The translations under genes were made by a program, and so were the position numbers. This document shows, piece after piece, positions 8,285 to 18,262 of a DNA stretch of 64,000 nt. The notes under the pieces were generated by a model. It did not search any database, had not been told where the DNA came from, and saw only the letters and a program-made list of their open reading frames with translations. Source of the DNA: Pedobacter kyungheensis. GTDB lineage: Bacteria; Bacteroidota; Bacteroidia; Sphingobacteriales; Sphingobacteriaceae. Within the stretch, counting starts at the first letter, position 1, and each line of letters starts with the position of its first letter. Where the stretch lies: assembly GCF_000812965.1 (NCBI RefSeq), contig NZ_JSYN01000006.1, positions 124,001 to 188,000 of the forward strand. Reading direction: 5' to 3'.

Positions 8285-10207
8285 TTATTGATTAGGGTTT
8301 CTGATAATTTTTGGATTGCCGTTTAATACATCCTGGCCTATTGAAGAATAATAGTTGCCAATGCGGAAACGGTGTGCTGCAGTAACGCGGCTGGGTTTAA
8401 TTACTTTAAAAACATACTTTAAATGATTGGCGTTGCCCGGGTTGTAATATTTATAAGGCCATATACCAAATACCTGGGTACTGGTACGTGTTGCACTACC
8501 AATATTTGTGGCATTAATAAAATCGGCCGCCGACATGTTACTGCCGTTCCATACTTTATCGGCCAGTCGCCAGCGTTTCATATCCCAAAGCTCGTGCCCT
8601 TCAAAAGCAAACTCTACTTTACGTTCGTGTACAATCCTGTCGAAGGTAATTTCTGCAGGAGTTAAAGCTGTAGTTAAGCCGGCGCGATCTCTTACCGGTT
8701 TAATATAGCCTGCCGCAGCACCAAAATCGCCCAGTTCGAAAGCCGCTTCGGCTGCATTTAACAATACTTCGGCATATCGGTAACGGATCCACCAAACATC
8801 GCTACGGGTACCAATTTGCCCCGAACCTGTTGCGGGATCTAAATATTTACGGACATAAAAACCAGATTGGGCGCTGAATTCCAAACCATCAACAGGACCA
8901 TCTTTTCCAACCACCTGTACCGATGCCGGATTATCAGGTAAAACTTTATCTTTAGTCTGTCCAAAATTATCGCCGGTGATAATGGTTCCGTTGGCTAACT
9001 GGTAACCAGCCCATATATCGACCGTTTTACCTTTAAACTGTGTTCCCGGAAGAATTACGGTACCGGCTAAACGGGCATCGCGACCTGCAAAAATATCAGT
9101 AATGTTGGTATAATAAACCGGATTTCCGCCTGCATCAACCGAAGCGAGTGAAGCATAGGTATTATCGAGTTTTTCGAAAGACTGCACCAGGTTTAAGGAT
9201 GGATTTAACCTGCCGCCCTGTGCTTCTTCTGCCGATGAACGGGGCTGGTTATCGATGGTAAAGCCATGTACTTTATTGGTTTTCAATTTAAAGTCCTTTA
9301 CAAATATGACCTCAGGGTTGCTCCCTTTATCGGTAAACAGCGCAGCAAAATTATCAGAAAGGTTCGGATTCTTTTGGTAAAGCGAATACTTACCGCCATC
9401 AATAATCTGTTTGGCTGCGTTTAGGGCTTTGGTAAAATAACCATTGGCTAAGGTCGAAGAAATACCCACTTCGCCACCTGGCAAGCTTAACTGCGAATTG
9501 CTGTATTTGGCAATAGAGCCTGCATACAGTGCTGCTCTGGCCTCCATTGCCAGCGCGGCGGCTTTGGTTGCCCTGCTTTTTACGGTTGCATCATCAGGCA
9601 GTATGGTTTTAACAGCTTCCAGTTCGGCAATTACAAAATCATAAATTTCGGCTTCTTTTGCTCTCGGGTATTGCAGATAGCTGGGATCGCCGCTGTAATC
9701 GTAATCTAAAGGTACGGTAATCAAGGGTACACCGCCCATGCGTTTTACCATTTCGAAATATACCCCTGCCCTGATAAAGCGTGCTTCGGCCATGAAACGG
9801 TCGCGGTCTGCGGGTTTCAAAGCTGTAGATTCCTGCCCACGCTTAATAAACATGTTCAGATCCCGAATGTAACCATAAACGCCCATATCCCAGTATCTCC
9901 AGGCATCGTAACCATATTCTAAATTCTGGTGACGGAAATAATCGCCACCTGCCGAGGCAAAACCCTCGTCGAAATCGGCAAAGAGCCACCACGACTCTAT
10001 GCGTTGAAAATCAGGATAACGATCGTATAAATCGCCCACCACGGTAAGCACCAGGTTAGGATCTTTCCATACCGCATCGATCGGTAAGGTACTGGTAGGT
10101 TGTTTATCTAAAAATTCTGAATCTTTTTTGCACGACTGCCCAAAGCTTAAACAGGCTATGGCCACAAATGCGTATATATATTTTTTCATCTGACTAGTCT
10201 TTTTCAT
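8285..10207 (-). CDS. SusD/RagB-type glycan-binding lipoprotein
   Basis: Outer-membrane SusD-type lipoprotein that captures oligosaccharide and acts as a lid on its SusC partner. Signal peptide with lipobox LSFGQSC (about 19-25) then acidic/charged residues; alpha-helical TPR-like body with FMAEARFIRAGVYFEMVKRMGGVPLI (shortened motif: ARFIRAGVYF) and the C-terminal SusD signature WWIRYRYAEVLLNAAEAAFE and FEGHELWDMKRWR. At 640 residues it is at the long end of the family. A second in-frame ATG at 10,189 could also be the start. It follows the SusC gene by one base, so the pair is clearly cotranscribed. Confidence 0.93.
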   Translation of the reverse strand: MKKTSQMKKYIYAFVAIACLSFGQSCKKDSEFLDKQPTSTLPIDAVWKDPNLVLTVVGDLYDRYPDFQRIESWWLFADFDEGFASAGGDYFRHQNLEYGYDAWRYWDMGVYGYIRDLNMFIKRGQESTALKPADRDRFMAEARFIRAGVYFEMVKRMGGVPLITVPLDYDYSGDPSYLQYPRAKEAEIYDFVIAELEAVKTILPDDATVKSRATKAAALAMEARAALYAGSIAKYSNSQLSLPGGEVGISSTLANGYFTKALNAAKQIIDGGKYSLYQKNPNLSDNFAALFTDKGSNPEVIFVKDFKLKTNKVHGFTIDNQPRSSAEEAQGGRLNPSLNLVQSFEKLDNTYASLASVDAGGNPVYYTNITDIFAGRDARLAGTVILPGTQFKGKTVDIWAGYQLANGTIITGDNFGQTKDKVLPDNPASVQVVGKDGPVDGLEFSAQSGFYVRKYLDPATGSGQIGTRSDVWWIRYRYAEVLLNAAEAAFELGDFGAAAGYIKPVRDRAGLTTALTPAEITFDRIVHERKVEFAFEGHELWDMKRWRLADKVWNGSNMSAADFINATNIGSATRTSTQVFGIWPYKYYNPGNANHLKYVFKVIKPSRVTAAHRFRIGNYYSSIGQDVLNGNPKIIRNPNQ

Positions 10208-10208
10208 G

Positions 10209-13200
10209 TTACAACGTTAATTTAATACCGATATTAAAAAACTTGTTTTGTGGGTATTGCAATCCATTATCATCAGCAATTTCGGGGTCTACGCCATAAT
10301 CTTTCAGGTTATCGAAAGAGAAAAGGTTATATCCGTTTATATATACCCTCGCATTCTGGATCTTGATTTTTTCGGCCCATCTTTTAGGCAGGGTATAACC
10401 CAGTTCGAGTGTACGCGCCCTTAAATAGCGTACATTGTGCAGCCAGAAAGTAGAGTTGCGGTTATTGTTACTGTGATCGCGATCGTTAAAACGAAGTGCC
10501 GGATATTTTCCTGCTACCCAGGGGCTGTTCAGGTTAAACGGATCGGTACGGTGCCAGCTGTCGTCAGCAAAGTTTTGCAATAAAGCACCGCCGTTTTGGA
10601 ATGCCCAGCGCTGTTCCCAGTTCTGGTTCCACGAATACATGGCCCCACCAGAAAAATCGGCTGTAAAATCGAAGTTTTTGTAAGAACCGCCCAGTGTAAA
10701 ACCAAAACCAATGTTTGGCTGGCCGGTAGTGGTATAACCGATTGGCCTTTCGTCAAGTCCATCAATAATGCCATCGCCATTCTGATCTTTGTAAATTAAA
10801 TCGCCAGGCAATAGAGAACGGTTTCCTTTTCCATCGATATTCACTTTGTAGTTATTAATCTCATCAAAGCTCTGGAACTGTCCGGTTACTTCGTATCCCC
10901 AGAAAATATTGGTATAGCGGTCGGTACTGTTATTTCTGTAATTATCCCACGAGTTTCCGTAACGTGGTTTATATTGTTCTAAGAATTTTCTTCTGCTGAT
11001 AGAGAAGTTACCGCCCACATTATAATTAAACTCACCAATTTTATCACGGTAGTTTAAAGAAAACTCACCTCCATATTGTGCATCGCTTTCTAAATTCTCC
11101 TGAGCCAAGGGATAGCCCAGTTCGATAGGCACCAACACGTCGTTTTTAACCGCCATTAAACCGGTACGTTTTCTGTAAAAGTAATCGGCTGTTCCCGATA
11201 GCTTACCTCCGAACAGGGTAAAGTCTAAACCGATATCGGTAATTTTACTCTTAAACCAGGTCAGGTTGTTAATAATCGGACCTTTATCTCTTGAAGTTGT
11301 GATGGTTTTTCCGTCGAGAATTGCTGTACCCTGATTGTAGTTATAACCCGGGATGTAAGCAAAAGGATCAATTCCCAGATCATCATCGCCCAGTACTCCA
11401 TAAGAAGCACGAAGTTTCAGATCGGTAAGCACATTGCTTTCACCCAGAAGCGATTTCATAAACTGCTCCTGCGTAATGCGCCAGCCGATTGATGCTGAAG
11501 GGAAATAACCTACCCTTCTGTCTGGTGCAAATTTCCATGAAGCATCCCTCCGGCCCGAAAGCTCCAGATAATATTTGTTGTCGTAATTGTAATTTAACCT
11601 GGCTACGTAACCAATACGGGCCTGTTCTTCCTGTATGTCGGCAAAATCCTGTCCGTCCATATCGGCAAATTGCAGTACGGGTAAAATATTGGTTTGTGGT
11701 ACCGCATGCTGGAAGGTGTAGGTTCTGAAACGGTCTAAACGTTCGGCCACCAACACGCCTCCAACGGTATGCTTGCCAAAAGTGCGGTTATAGTTGGCCT
11801 GAAGCTGGTAAGTATTGGTGTAAATTTTCTCGTTCCTGCGCTCGCGGTAAGGGTTTGAGCTACCCACCTTCTCTTCATAAACACCAGTTTCAGGGTGATA
11901 AGTATATACATTGTAGGTGTACTCGTGCCCGTTAATGATATTATCGGCAATGTAATAAGAGTATAAACCTTTTATTTCCAGCCCTTTTATCGGGGTATCG
12001 TAAGTGGCCGATAAATTGGTTTGCAATACGCGCCAGTCTGATTTCCAGTAACCGCTTAAGGCTTTGCTTTGTACGGCAAACTGTTCGGTATTGTGGCCAA
12101 TATCATTCGGGTAGTTCGGGTTACCATTGGCATAGGCTTGCTCGGTTGGACGGTTACGCAACAGGGCAAAACGTGCAGCCCAGTAGTCATCGCCCCCTGG
12201 TACGCCCGGCTGGTCGCGACTTTCGATACGGCCATTAATTAGCATCCCTACCTTAAAGCGGTTGGTAATTTTAGCTTCGATATTGCTCTGGATATTGGTA
12301 CGGTTAAATTCGAACTCACGTGCAGTTCCGTACACGCCTTTCTGATCTAAACGGGTAGCAGAAAAGTAGTAGTTTACTTTATCACTTCCGCCAGATGCGC
12401 TTAAATTAACCGAAGTTTGTGGCGCATTGGGTGCAATGATAATATCTTTCCAGTTCTGGCTTTGGTAACCATATTCGGTACCGGCTTTCCATTTATCAAG
12501 CTCGGCCTGGGTAATATTGGTTGAACCGTTCTGGTTCATCTCGGCAGTTGCCTTGCCCAGCATCCACTGGTAAGCGTCGGTAGTTTCCGGAAAACGCACC
12601 CAGTTTTGCCAGCCGGTGTAGGCATCAACACTAAAAGTATTGCGGGTATCGTTTTTACCTCTTTTGGTAGTTACTAAAATTACCCCGTTGGCTGCACGGC
12701 TACCATAAATAGCGGCCGATGCGTCTTTTAACACACTGATTGATTCGATATCGTTTGGCGAAATGTTATTGAACTGGCCTGCATCCTGCTGAATCCCATC
12801 TATTACATATAAAGGGTTACCCATGTTACGGATCTGAATATTGGCTGATGCACCTGGTCTTCCATCCGGCATCCGGAAAGATACCCCGGGCAATTTACCT
12901 GCAAGACCTGTACTTACGGTAGAGCCGCCATGTACTTTTTCTAAATCTTTACTGCTGATAGATGAAATAGCACCGGTAATGGCTTCTTTCTTTTGTGTGT
13001 TATAACCCACTACTACCACTTCCGAAAGATCATTATCAGCGGGTTTAAGTTTAATATTAACCTGCGAACGGCCTGCAAGCGCAACTTCCTGGTTAATATA
13101 ACCTATGTAAATAAAAATCAGCGTGGCGTTTTTATCCGCTACCTGAATTTTAAATTTTCCATCGCTACCAGTGGTTACTCCTGTACTAGTTCCTTTAACT

Positions 13201-13412
13201 TTTATGCTTGCACCAATAATGGTTTCACCTTTTTCGTCGGTTACCGTACCGGTAACAGTAGCTTTCTCCTGCGCGCTGAGTTGCAATGAAAGTAAAACCA
13301 GGGTAAATGAGGCGAAAATAACTGCGCGTACCTTGTATTTCAAAAATAGCTTTTGAAAAAGGTACCAATCGCGGCAGGCCATGCTGCCAGAAGAGAGTAG
13401 ACTTCTTTTCAT
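10209..13412 (-). CDS. SusC/RagA-type TonB-dependent transporter
   Basis: Outer-membrane TonB-dependent transporter importing oligosaccharides with the SusD partner. Order: signal peptide (ends ...LQLSAQ, about 47), carboxypeptidase-regulatory domain (TVTGTVTDEKGETIIGASI), TonB box-like DLSEVVVVGYNTQKK, plug (GVSFRMPDGRPGASANIQIR and NPLYVIDGIQ, then SISVLKDASAAIYGSRAANG), and a large barrel ending ...FFNIGIKLTL with the usual C-terminal aromatic-rich strand. Length 1067 is normal. It is the first gene of the minus-strand locus and is probably under control of the divergent HTCS-type regulator at 15.1-19.1 kb. Confidence 0.95.
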   Translation of the reverse strand: MKRSLLSSGSMACRDWYLFQKLFLKYKVRAVIFASFTLVLLSLQLSAQEKATVTGTVTDEKGETIIGASIKVKGTSTGVTTGSDGKFKIQVADKNATLIFIYIGYINQEVALAGRSQVNIKLKPADNDLSEVVVVGYNTQKKEAITGAISSISSKDLEKVHGGSTVSTGLAGKLPGVSFRMPDGRPGASANIQIRNMGNPLYVIDGIQQDAGQFNNISPNDIESISVLKDASAAIYGSRAANGVILVTTKRGKNDTRNTFSVDAYTGWQNWVRFPETTDAYQWMLGKATAEMNQNGSTNITQAELDKWKAGTEYGYQSQNWKDIIIAPNAPQTSVNLSASGGSDKVNYYFSATRLDQKGVYGTAREFEFNRTNIQSNIEAKITNRFKVGMLINGRIESRDQPGVPGGDDYWAARFALLRNRPTEQAYANGNPNYPNDIGHNTEQFAVQSKALSGYWKSDWRVLQTNLSATYDTPIKGLEIKGLYSYYIADNIINGHEYTYNVYTYHPETGVYEEKVGSSNPYRERRNEKIYTNTYQLQANYNRTFGKHTVGGVLVAERLDRFRTYTFQHAVPQTNILPVLQFADMDGQDFADIQEEQARIGYVARLNYNYDNKYYLELSGRRDASWKFAPDRRVGYFPSASIGWRITQEQFMKSLLGESNVLTDLKLRASYGVLGDDDLGIDPFAYIPGYNYNQGTAILDGKTITTSRDKGPIINNLTWFKSKITDIGLDFTLFGGKLSGTADYFYRKRTGLMAVKNDVLVPIELGYPLAQENLESDAQYGGEFSLNYRDKIGEFNYNVGGNFSISRRKFLEQYKPRYGNSWDNYRNNSTDRYTNIFWGYEVTGQFQSFDEINNYKVNIDGKGNRSLLPGDLIYKDQNGDGIIDGLDERPIGYTTTGQPNIGFGFTLGGSYKNFDFTADFSGGAMYSWNQNWEQRWAFQNGGALLQNFADDSWHRTDPFNLNSPWVAGKYPALRFNDRDHSNNNRNSTFWLHNVRYLRARTLELGYTLPKRWAEKIKIQNARVYINGYNLFSFDNLKDYGVDPEIADDNGLQYPQNKFFNIGIKLTL

Positions 13413-13627
13413 AAAGGTTTAAAATTTGGTTAGTTTGTGATAAAGGTGTGTACACCCAATTATCTATTTCAAAGATTGGCTTTTTAGGCACCGGGTGGGC
13501 TAACACTTTGTATCAATCTTTCTTCAATTTGTCTCGTTTTATCGATTTAGTACAATGCTTTAACTACTGTACTTATGCAATCAGGTTTAATTTCAGCCCC
13601 TATATCTTTGCTTTTGCTTTAATTTCA

Positions 13628-13792
13628 ATGAAACCTTCCCGCCATGGGCAGCAACAAATCATTGTGGCAATAAAACCTTCCTACCATGGGTGGCGACAAA
13701 TCATTGTGGCAATGAAACCTTCCCTCCATAGGTGGCAACAAATCATTGTGGCAATGAAACCTTCCCGCCATGGGTGGCAACAAATCATTGCG
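13628..13792 (+). repeat. 42-bp tandem repeat, about four units
   Basis: Four consecutive units start at 13,628, 13,670, 13,712 and 13,754. Each has the core AAACCTTCC, then CATGGG or CATAGG, then CAACAAATCATTGTGGCAAT (with substitutions); the last is truncated. Because 42 is divisible by three, the repeat stays open in frame and would encode a 14-residue KPS.HGWQQIIVAM repeat, but there is no sign that it is translated. It lies between the SusC promoter region and the next gene row; the rest of this gap (13,413-13,917) shows no gene. Confidence 0.85.
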
Positions 13793-13917
13793 TTTAACAA
13801 CAAAAATTAACCACAGATAAAAATATGGACACAGCTATTTATGCTAATCTGCGTTTATCTGTGCGCATCCCCGCCTGACCGGCTGGGCAGGGGTGGTTAA
13901 AAATTAAGTCCCCCTTA

Positions 13918-14934
13918 TTAAGGTTGCCCCATATAGAAATCAAATGGTTTATCGCGGTCGCAAACCAGTGTGCCATCTTTAAACTCGAGTTCGGCTACGT
14001 GTATGGAGGTCCGTTTGTTCGAATAAGAAAATGCACCATCTGCATCAAGCGTGCCTTCGAAATGCACTTTCCTTCCGGGATGGGTAAAATAAAAGATATA
14101 AGCCTTATTCCCGATTACCTGAACATCGGCATGGGCACCTGTTGGGGTATCTTCTGGCCTATGACCGGGTACATCGAGCACCAGACCTTGTTTTTCCCAG
14201 CTTTTACCATCTTTTGAGCGGTATACGCGCTGACCATGCCACTCATCGGTAATCATCCAGTACCAGTTATTAAAAAAGAAAGCCTTTGCTCCTTCATGTG
14301 GTGCGCCACCAATGGCCGGCTCGGTTTGTGCAGTCCAGTGTTGCAAATCGTTGCTTTCGGCTGTCATGGTAATACTGCCTTTCGAGCTGTCTTTATACCA
14401 AATATGCCATTTGCCATCAGGCATTTTTAACAAAGTCGGATCAATTACCTCTTCTGAATTCAGGGAGATGAAACCCTTATATTGCCATTTCCACAGGTTT
14501 TTACTGGTATAATGCGCTATTCTTGCCTTGCCTCCCCAGTGGTTACGAACGCCCTCAATGTAAGCCAGGAACATATGATACACACCTTTTTCGTAAATTA
14601 CATCGGGCGCCCAAAAGGTATTTAAGCCAGGTTCGAAATCCAGATCAAGCGCCCCTTTGTAGACGAAGGTCTGGCCGTTATCGGTGCTGGTAGCCACACC
14701 TATATGGGTACCGTAGCAATAGGCAACATCGCTGGTTTGGGCGTTGGCCCTGCGCTGGGTGTACAGCATCCACCAGCTTTTTTCGGCATGGTTATATACC
14801 ATTACCGGGTCGGCGGCGCCATCGTAAACCGGATCGCGATATAGCGGTGAAGGTGCAATACGCATTTGCTGTGCCCCTGCTTCAAGCGAGAAAATGAGCA
14901 GGATAAATAAGCCGAAAGTTTTAATATTTTTCAA
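13918..14934 (-). CDS. GH43-like five-bladed propeller glycosidase
   Basis: Secreted beta-propeller glycosidase related to GH43 and neighbouring propeller families. After the signal peptide (ILLIFSLEAGAQQ) there is a base-like Asp in YDGAADPVMVYN (about 40), FWAPDVIYE, Asp in VIDPTLLKM (about 163) and Glu in PHEGAKAFFF (about 214). No ATG exists in frame before the signal peptide: candidates are TTG at 15,006 and TTG at 14,934; the latter gives LKNIKTFGLF, a clean signal-peptide start, and leaves a normal gap to the divergent kinase gene. It is separate from the SusC-led row and may be an accessory enzyme for the same glycan. The exact family is uncertain. Confidence 0.75.
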   Translation of the reverse strand: MKNIKTFGLFILLIFSLEAGAQQMRIAPSPLYRDPVYDGAADPVMVYNHAEKSWWMLYTQRRANAQTSDVAYCYGTHIGVATSTDNGQTFVYKGALDLDFEPGLNTFWAPDVIYEKGVYHMFLAYIEGVRNHWGGKARIAHYTSKNLWKWQYKGFISLNSEEVIDPTLLKMPDGKWHIWYKDSSKGSITMTAESNDLQHWTAQTEPAIGGAPHEGAKAFFFNNWYWMITDEWHGQRVYRSKDGKSWEKQGLVLDVPGHRPEDTPTGAHADVQVIGNKAYIFYFTHPGRKVHFEGTLDADGAFSYSNKRTSIHVAELEFKDGTLVCDRDKPFDFYMGQP

Positions 14935-15062
14935 TTTGAAACTGATTTGGTTAGTGGCATGCAAATAATGGCATTTGCCCCACTGCGCAAAACCGATCTG
15001 TCTCAATTTTTCTACTTATCTGCTCAAATTCAATTTTGGCTTAAAACCAGGCAGATCTTTAA

Positions 15063-15070
15063 TATATTTG
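15063..15070 (+). promoter_or_regulatory. -7 promoter box of the hybrid sensor gene
   Basis: TATATTTG matches the Bacteroidota -7 consensus TAnnTTTG and lies 22 bp before the TTG start at 15,092. A TTG at 15,036-15,038 would serve as -33 box with a rather long 24-bp spacer. Confidence 0.4.
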
Positions 15071-15091
15071 ATCTTGCCGACCAATATCCAA

Positions 15092-18000
15092 TTGAAAAAA
15101 TTTGTCATTCTCTTTCTGTTGCTATTTACCGCCAACGCACTGCTGGCCCAGCCCTACTATTTCAGGCGCTATCAGGTAGAGAACGGCCTATCGAACAATA
15201 CCGCATTTTGCAGTGTACAGGATGCCAACGGATTTATGTGGTTTGGCACAAAAGACGGATTGAACCGTTTTGACGGTTATAGCTTTAAAACCTACCGCCA
15301 TGATGCCGATCAGCCTGGCAGTTTGGGTAACGACCTGATTTACGCCCTGCATCATGATGATAAAACCCTTTGGGTAGGTACCAACGATGGCGTTTATGAA
15401 TACAATCCGCTAAAAGAAAGTTTTACTTCGGTTAAAGCAACCAAAGGCATGCGCATTATCGATCTGGGAAGCGACAATAAAGGTAATTTATGGGTACTCT
15501 CCTCCTTTAAAATCTACCTCTACAACAAAAAAAATAAGAGCACTACCGCTTTTACTTCCAATGCCCCTTTCGATGCCTCATCGGTAGCTGTGCTTAAAAA
15601 CGGCAGCATCTGGATCAGCACCGGCCGCGGTACGGTTGAAAGGTATAACCCTAAAAGCAACAACTTCCAGAGTTTTAACATTAACGGGAAAGGTAAAAAG
15701 CCTGAATACGGCTGGGTTGCCAAAATTGCCGAAACCACAAAAGGTGAGCTTTTGATCGGGACCACTAACCAGGGGATTAAACTGTTTAACCCGCTTACGC
15801 TGCAATCGAAAGATTTGCTGAGGCTGAACAGTGATCAAACACCCATATTTGTACGCGATATTAAACAGGTAGCCAGTCACGAATTCTGGATCGGAACTGA
15901 ATCGGGTATTTACGTGTACAACGATGAAACCAGTCAGATTACGCACATTACCAAGCAGTACAATAACGATTATTCGCTAAGCGACAATGCCATTTACACC
16001 ATTTGCGCCGATCGTGAGGGGGGCGTGTGGACAGGCTCCTATTTTGGTGGCGTTAACTATTATTCGAGCCACACCTCTTTCTTTACCAAATATTTTCCGC
16101 AGGAAGGCCGCAACTCCATCAGCGGAAGCGATGTAAGGGAAATTACCAAAGATAAGAAAGGTAATTTCTGGATCGGTACAGAAGATGCAGGCTTAAATAA
16201 ACTCGATGCCCAAACCGGTGCCTTTACACATTTTCTGCCCGATGGAAAAAAAGGCAGCATTGCTTATTCCAACATACATGGCTTGCTGGTAGATGGCGAT
16301 AAGCTTTGGGTAGGTACCTTTGAACATGGCTTGGACCTTTTTGACCTGAAAAGCGAAAAAGTTATTAAACACTACCAGGCTGGTGTGGGCAATGCACTGC
16401 GCACCAACTTTATTGTTACCTTTTGCCGCACACGCAGTGGCGAAATTATAGTAGCTACCATAAACGGCATTTATCATTACAACCGCAAAAAAGACGATTT
16501 TGAACCCATCCCCGATTTGCCTTTTATTTTTTACGATTCGGTTATCGAAGATCACCAAGGCAACATCTGGGCCGGCAGTTTTAACGATGGTGTGTACTGT
16601 TTTAATTTATCGAAACCTGGTTTTAAAAATTACCGAAACAAAGCAAGCGATCCGGGGAGTTTAAGCCACAATACGGTTAACAGTGTTTTTGAAGACAGCC
16701 GTAAAAACATCTGGGTTACCACCGATGGTGGCGGCATCTGTAAATTTGATGCCCAAACGCAGCAATTTAAGCGCTATGGCAGTAAAAATGGTTTTCCGAG
16801 CAATTACCTTTTCCGCATTGCTGAAGATGCCAGCCACCGATTCTGGATCAGCAGTACGCGTGGGCTTATCCACTTCGATCCGGCCACTGGACTCAGTAAA
16901 ACCTATACCAAAGCAAACGGGCTGTTAACCGATCAGTTTAATTATAATTCGGCCTTTCAGGATAGCGATGGCCGCCTGTTTTTTGGCAGTGTAAAGGGGC
17001 TGGTAAGCTTCAATCCTACCAATTTCAGAACCAATTCTTACGAAACACCTGTTTTTTTAACCGGCTTTCAGGTAAACAGTACCGAAATTGGGGTAAAAGG
17101 TGCCGATTCGGTGTTAAACAAATCGATTGTATACACCGATACCATCGAGCTCAATTATGATCAGTCTTCATTTAGTATCGATTTTGCCGCATTAAGCTAC
17201 CTTTCGCCGGCCATGACCGAGTATGCTTATAAAATGACCGGCCTGTATAAAGACTGGGAATATTTAAAAACAAACAGAAAGGTTTACTTTACCAAACTGG
17301 CTCCGGGCAAATATACTTTTGAGGTGAAAGCGATGGTAGAGGGCAGCAACAAATGGAGCAACAAGAATGTAAAATTGCTGATCAGGATCAGGCCGCCTTT
17401 TTACCTAAGTCCACTGGCTTATTTCATTTATGTGATTAGCGCCGCAGCCATTATCTTTTACCTGGTACGCCGTTACCACCTTAAAATTGCGCTTAAAAAC
17501 AGTCGCCGGATGGAAGTTTTCGAACACGAAAAGCAGAAAGAAGTGTACCAGGCCAAGATTGAATTCTTTACCAATGTGGCGCACGAAATCCGCACCCCGC
17601 TTACGTTGATTATCGGCCCTATGGAGAAACTGATTAAACAGGCACATGCAGTTCCGACTATCGAAAAAAACCTGAAAATAATGGGGCGCAATACCGATCG
17701 GTTACTGAAATTAACCAATCAGCTGCTTGATTTCAGGAAAACGGAAACCAGCGATTTCTCGCTTAACTTTGTAAAGGCCGATATCCAGGAGATTTTGAAA
17801 GACGTATTCCTGCAGTTTCAGCCCGCAGCGGAGCAGGAAAATATCAACTACCACATTAACCTGCCAGATAAACCACTTCTAGCCTATATTGATGTAGAGG
17901 CCTTTTATAAAATTATCAGCAACCTGCTCGATAATGCCATTAAATACAGTAAAACTACGGTAGAACTTGTTTTAGAACAACCTGAGGGCGAAGATCAGTT

Positions 18001-18262
18001 TAAGGTATTGGTTAAAAACGATGGAAACCGGATTGGCATGGAACTTAAAGATAAAATTTTCGAACCCTTTTTCAGGGCTAAAGAAACTGAAATTAAAGCC
18101 GGTACGGGCATTGGGCTTTCCATTTCCAAATCGCTGGCCCAGCTGCACAGCGGCGAACTGTATGTTGATTTTAATCACCCTGATTTTAATATATTTGTAT
18201 TGGCGCTCCCCATCCATCAACTTATTGAATTTAACCTGAACGGAAAATGGAAGAAACTGTAA
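15092..18262 (+). CDS. HTCS-type sensor histidine kinase (Reg_prop/Y_Y_Y), lacking receiver
   Basis: Periplasm-sensing histidine kinase that normally detects oligosaccharides released by the adjacent locus and switches it on. Order: signal peptide KKFVILFLLLFTANALLAQ, many Reg_prop beta-propeller repeats (NGFMWFGTKDGLNRFDG and similar, about 30-640), Y_Y_Y domain (LAPGKYTFEVKAM), one membrane helix (LAYFIYVISAAAIIFYLV, about 770), HisKA with phospho-His in NVAHEIRTPLTLI (about 830), and HATPase (NLLDNAIKYS, GTGIGLSISKS). The open frame extends to 14,975 but only TTG codons are available; the one at 15,092 fits the signal peptide. The frame stops just after HATPase, and the receiver/AraC half continues in the next gene with a 16-nt overlap, whereas usual relatives are one protein. 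Confidence 0.9.
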   Translation: MKKFVILFLLLFTANALLAQPYYFRRYQVENGLSNNTAFCSVQDANGFMWFGTKDGLNRFDGYSFKTYRHDADQPGSLGNDLIYALHHDDKTLWVGTNDGVYEYNPLKESFTSVKATKGMRIIDLGSDNKGNLWVLSSFKIYLYNKKNKSTTAFTSNAPFDASSVAVLKNGSIWISTGRGTVERYNPKSNNFQSFNINGKGKKPEYGWVAKIAETTKGELLIGTTNQGIKLFNPLTLQSKDLLRLNSDQTPIFVRDIKQVASHEFWIGTESGIYVYNDETSQITHITKQYNNDYSLSDNAIYTICADREGGVWTGSYFGGVNYYSSHTSFFTKYFPQEGRNSISGSDVREITKDKKGNFWIGTEDAGLNKLDAQTGAFTHFLPDGKKGSIAYSNIHGLLVDGDKLWVGTFEHGLDLFDLKSEKVIKHYQAGVGNALRTNFIVTFCRTRSGEIIVATINGIYHYNRKKDDFEPIPDLPFIFYDSVIEDHQGNIWAGSFNDGVYCFNLSKPGFKNYRNKASDPGSLSHNTVNSVFEDSRKNIWVTTDGGGICKFDAQTQQFKRYGSKNGFPSNYLFRIAEDASHRFWISSTRGLIHFDPATGLSKTYTKANGLLTDQFNYNSAFQDSDGRLFFGSVKGLVSFNPTNFRTNSYETPVFLTGFQVNSTEIGVKGADSVLNKSIVYTDTIELNYDQSSFSIDFAALSYLSPAMTEYAYKMTGLYKDWEYLKTNRKVYFTKLAPGKYTFEVKAMVEGSNKWSNKNVKLLIRIRPPFYLSPLAYFIYVISAAAIIFYLVRRYHLKIALKNSRRMEVFEHEKQKEVYQAKIEFFTNVAHEIRTPLTLIIGPMEKLIKQAHAVPTIEKNLKIMGRNTDRLLKLTNQLLDFRKTETSDFSLNFVKADIQEILKDVFLQFQPAAEQENINYHINLPDKPLLAYIDVEAFYKIISNLLDNAIKYSKTTVELVLEQPEGEDQFKVLVKNDGNRIGMELKDKIFEPFFRAKETEIKAGTGIGLSISKSLAQLHSGELYVDFNHPDFNIFVLALPIHQLIEFNLNGKWKKL

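Noticed and set aside
13628..13792. CRISPR array
   Set aside because: Units are directly adjacent with no variable spacers and there are no cas genes.
13448..13810. 120-residue frame containing the 14-residue repeat KPS.HGWQQIIVAM
   Set aside because: The repeat is a DNA-level 42-bp tandem array; no ribosome binding context, no homologue recognised.
13860..13892. GC-rich imperfect hairpin as terminator of the GH43-like gene
   Set aside because: Arms do not pair cleanly and no T run follows on the minus strand.
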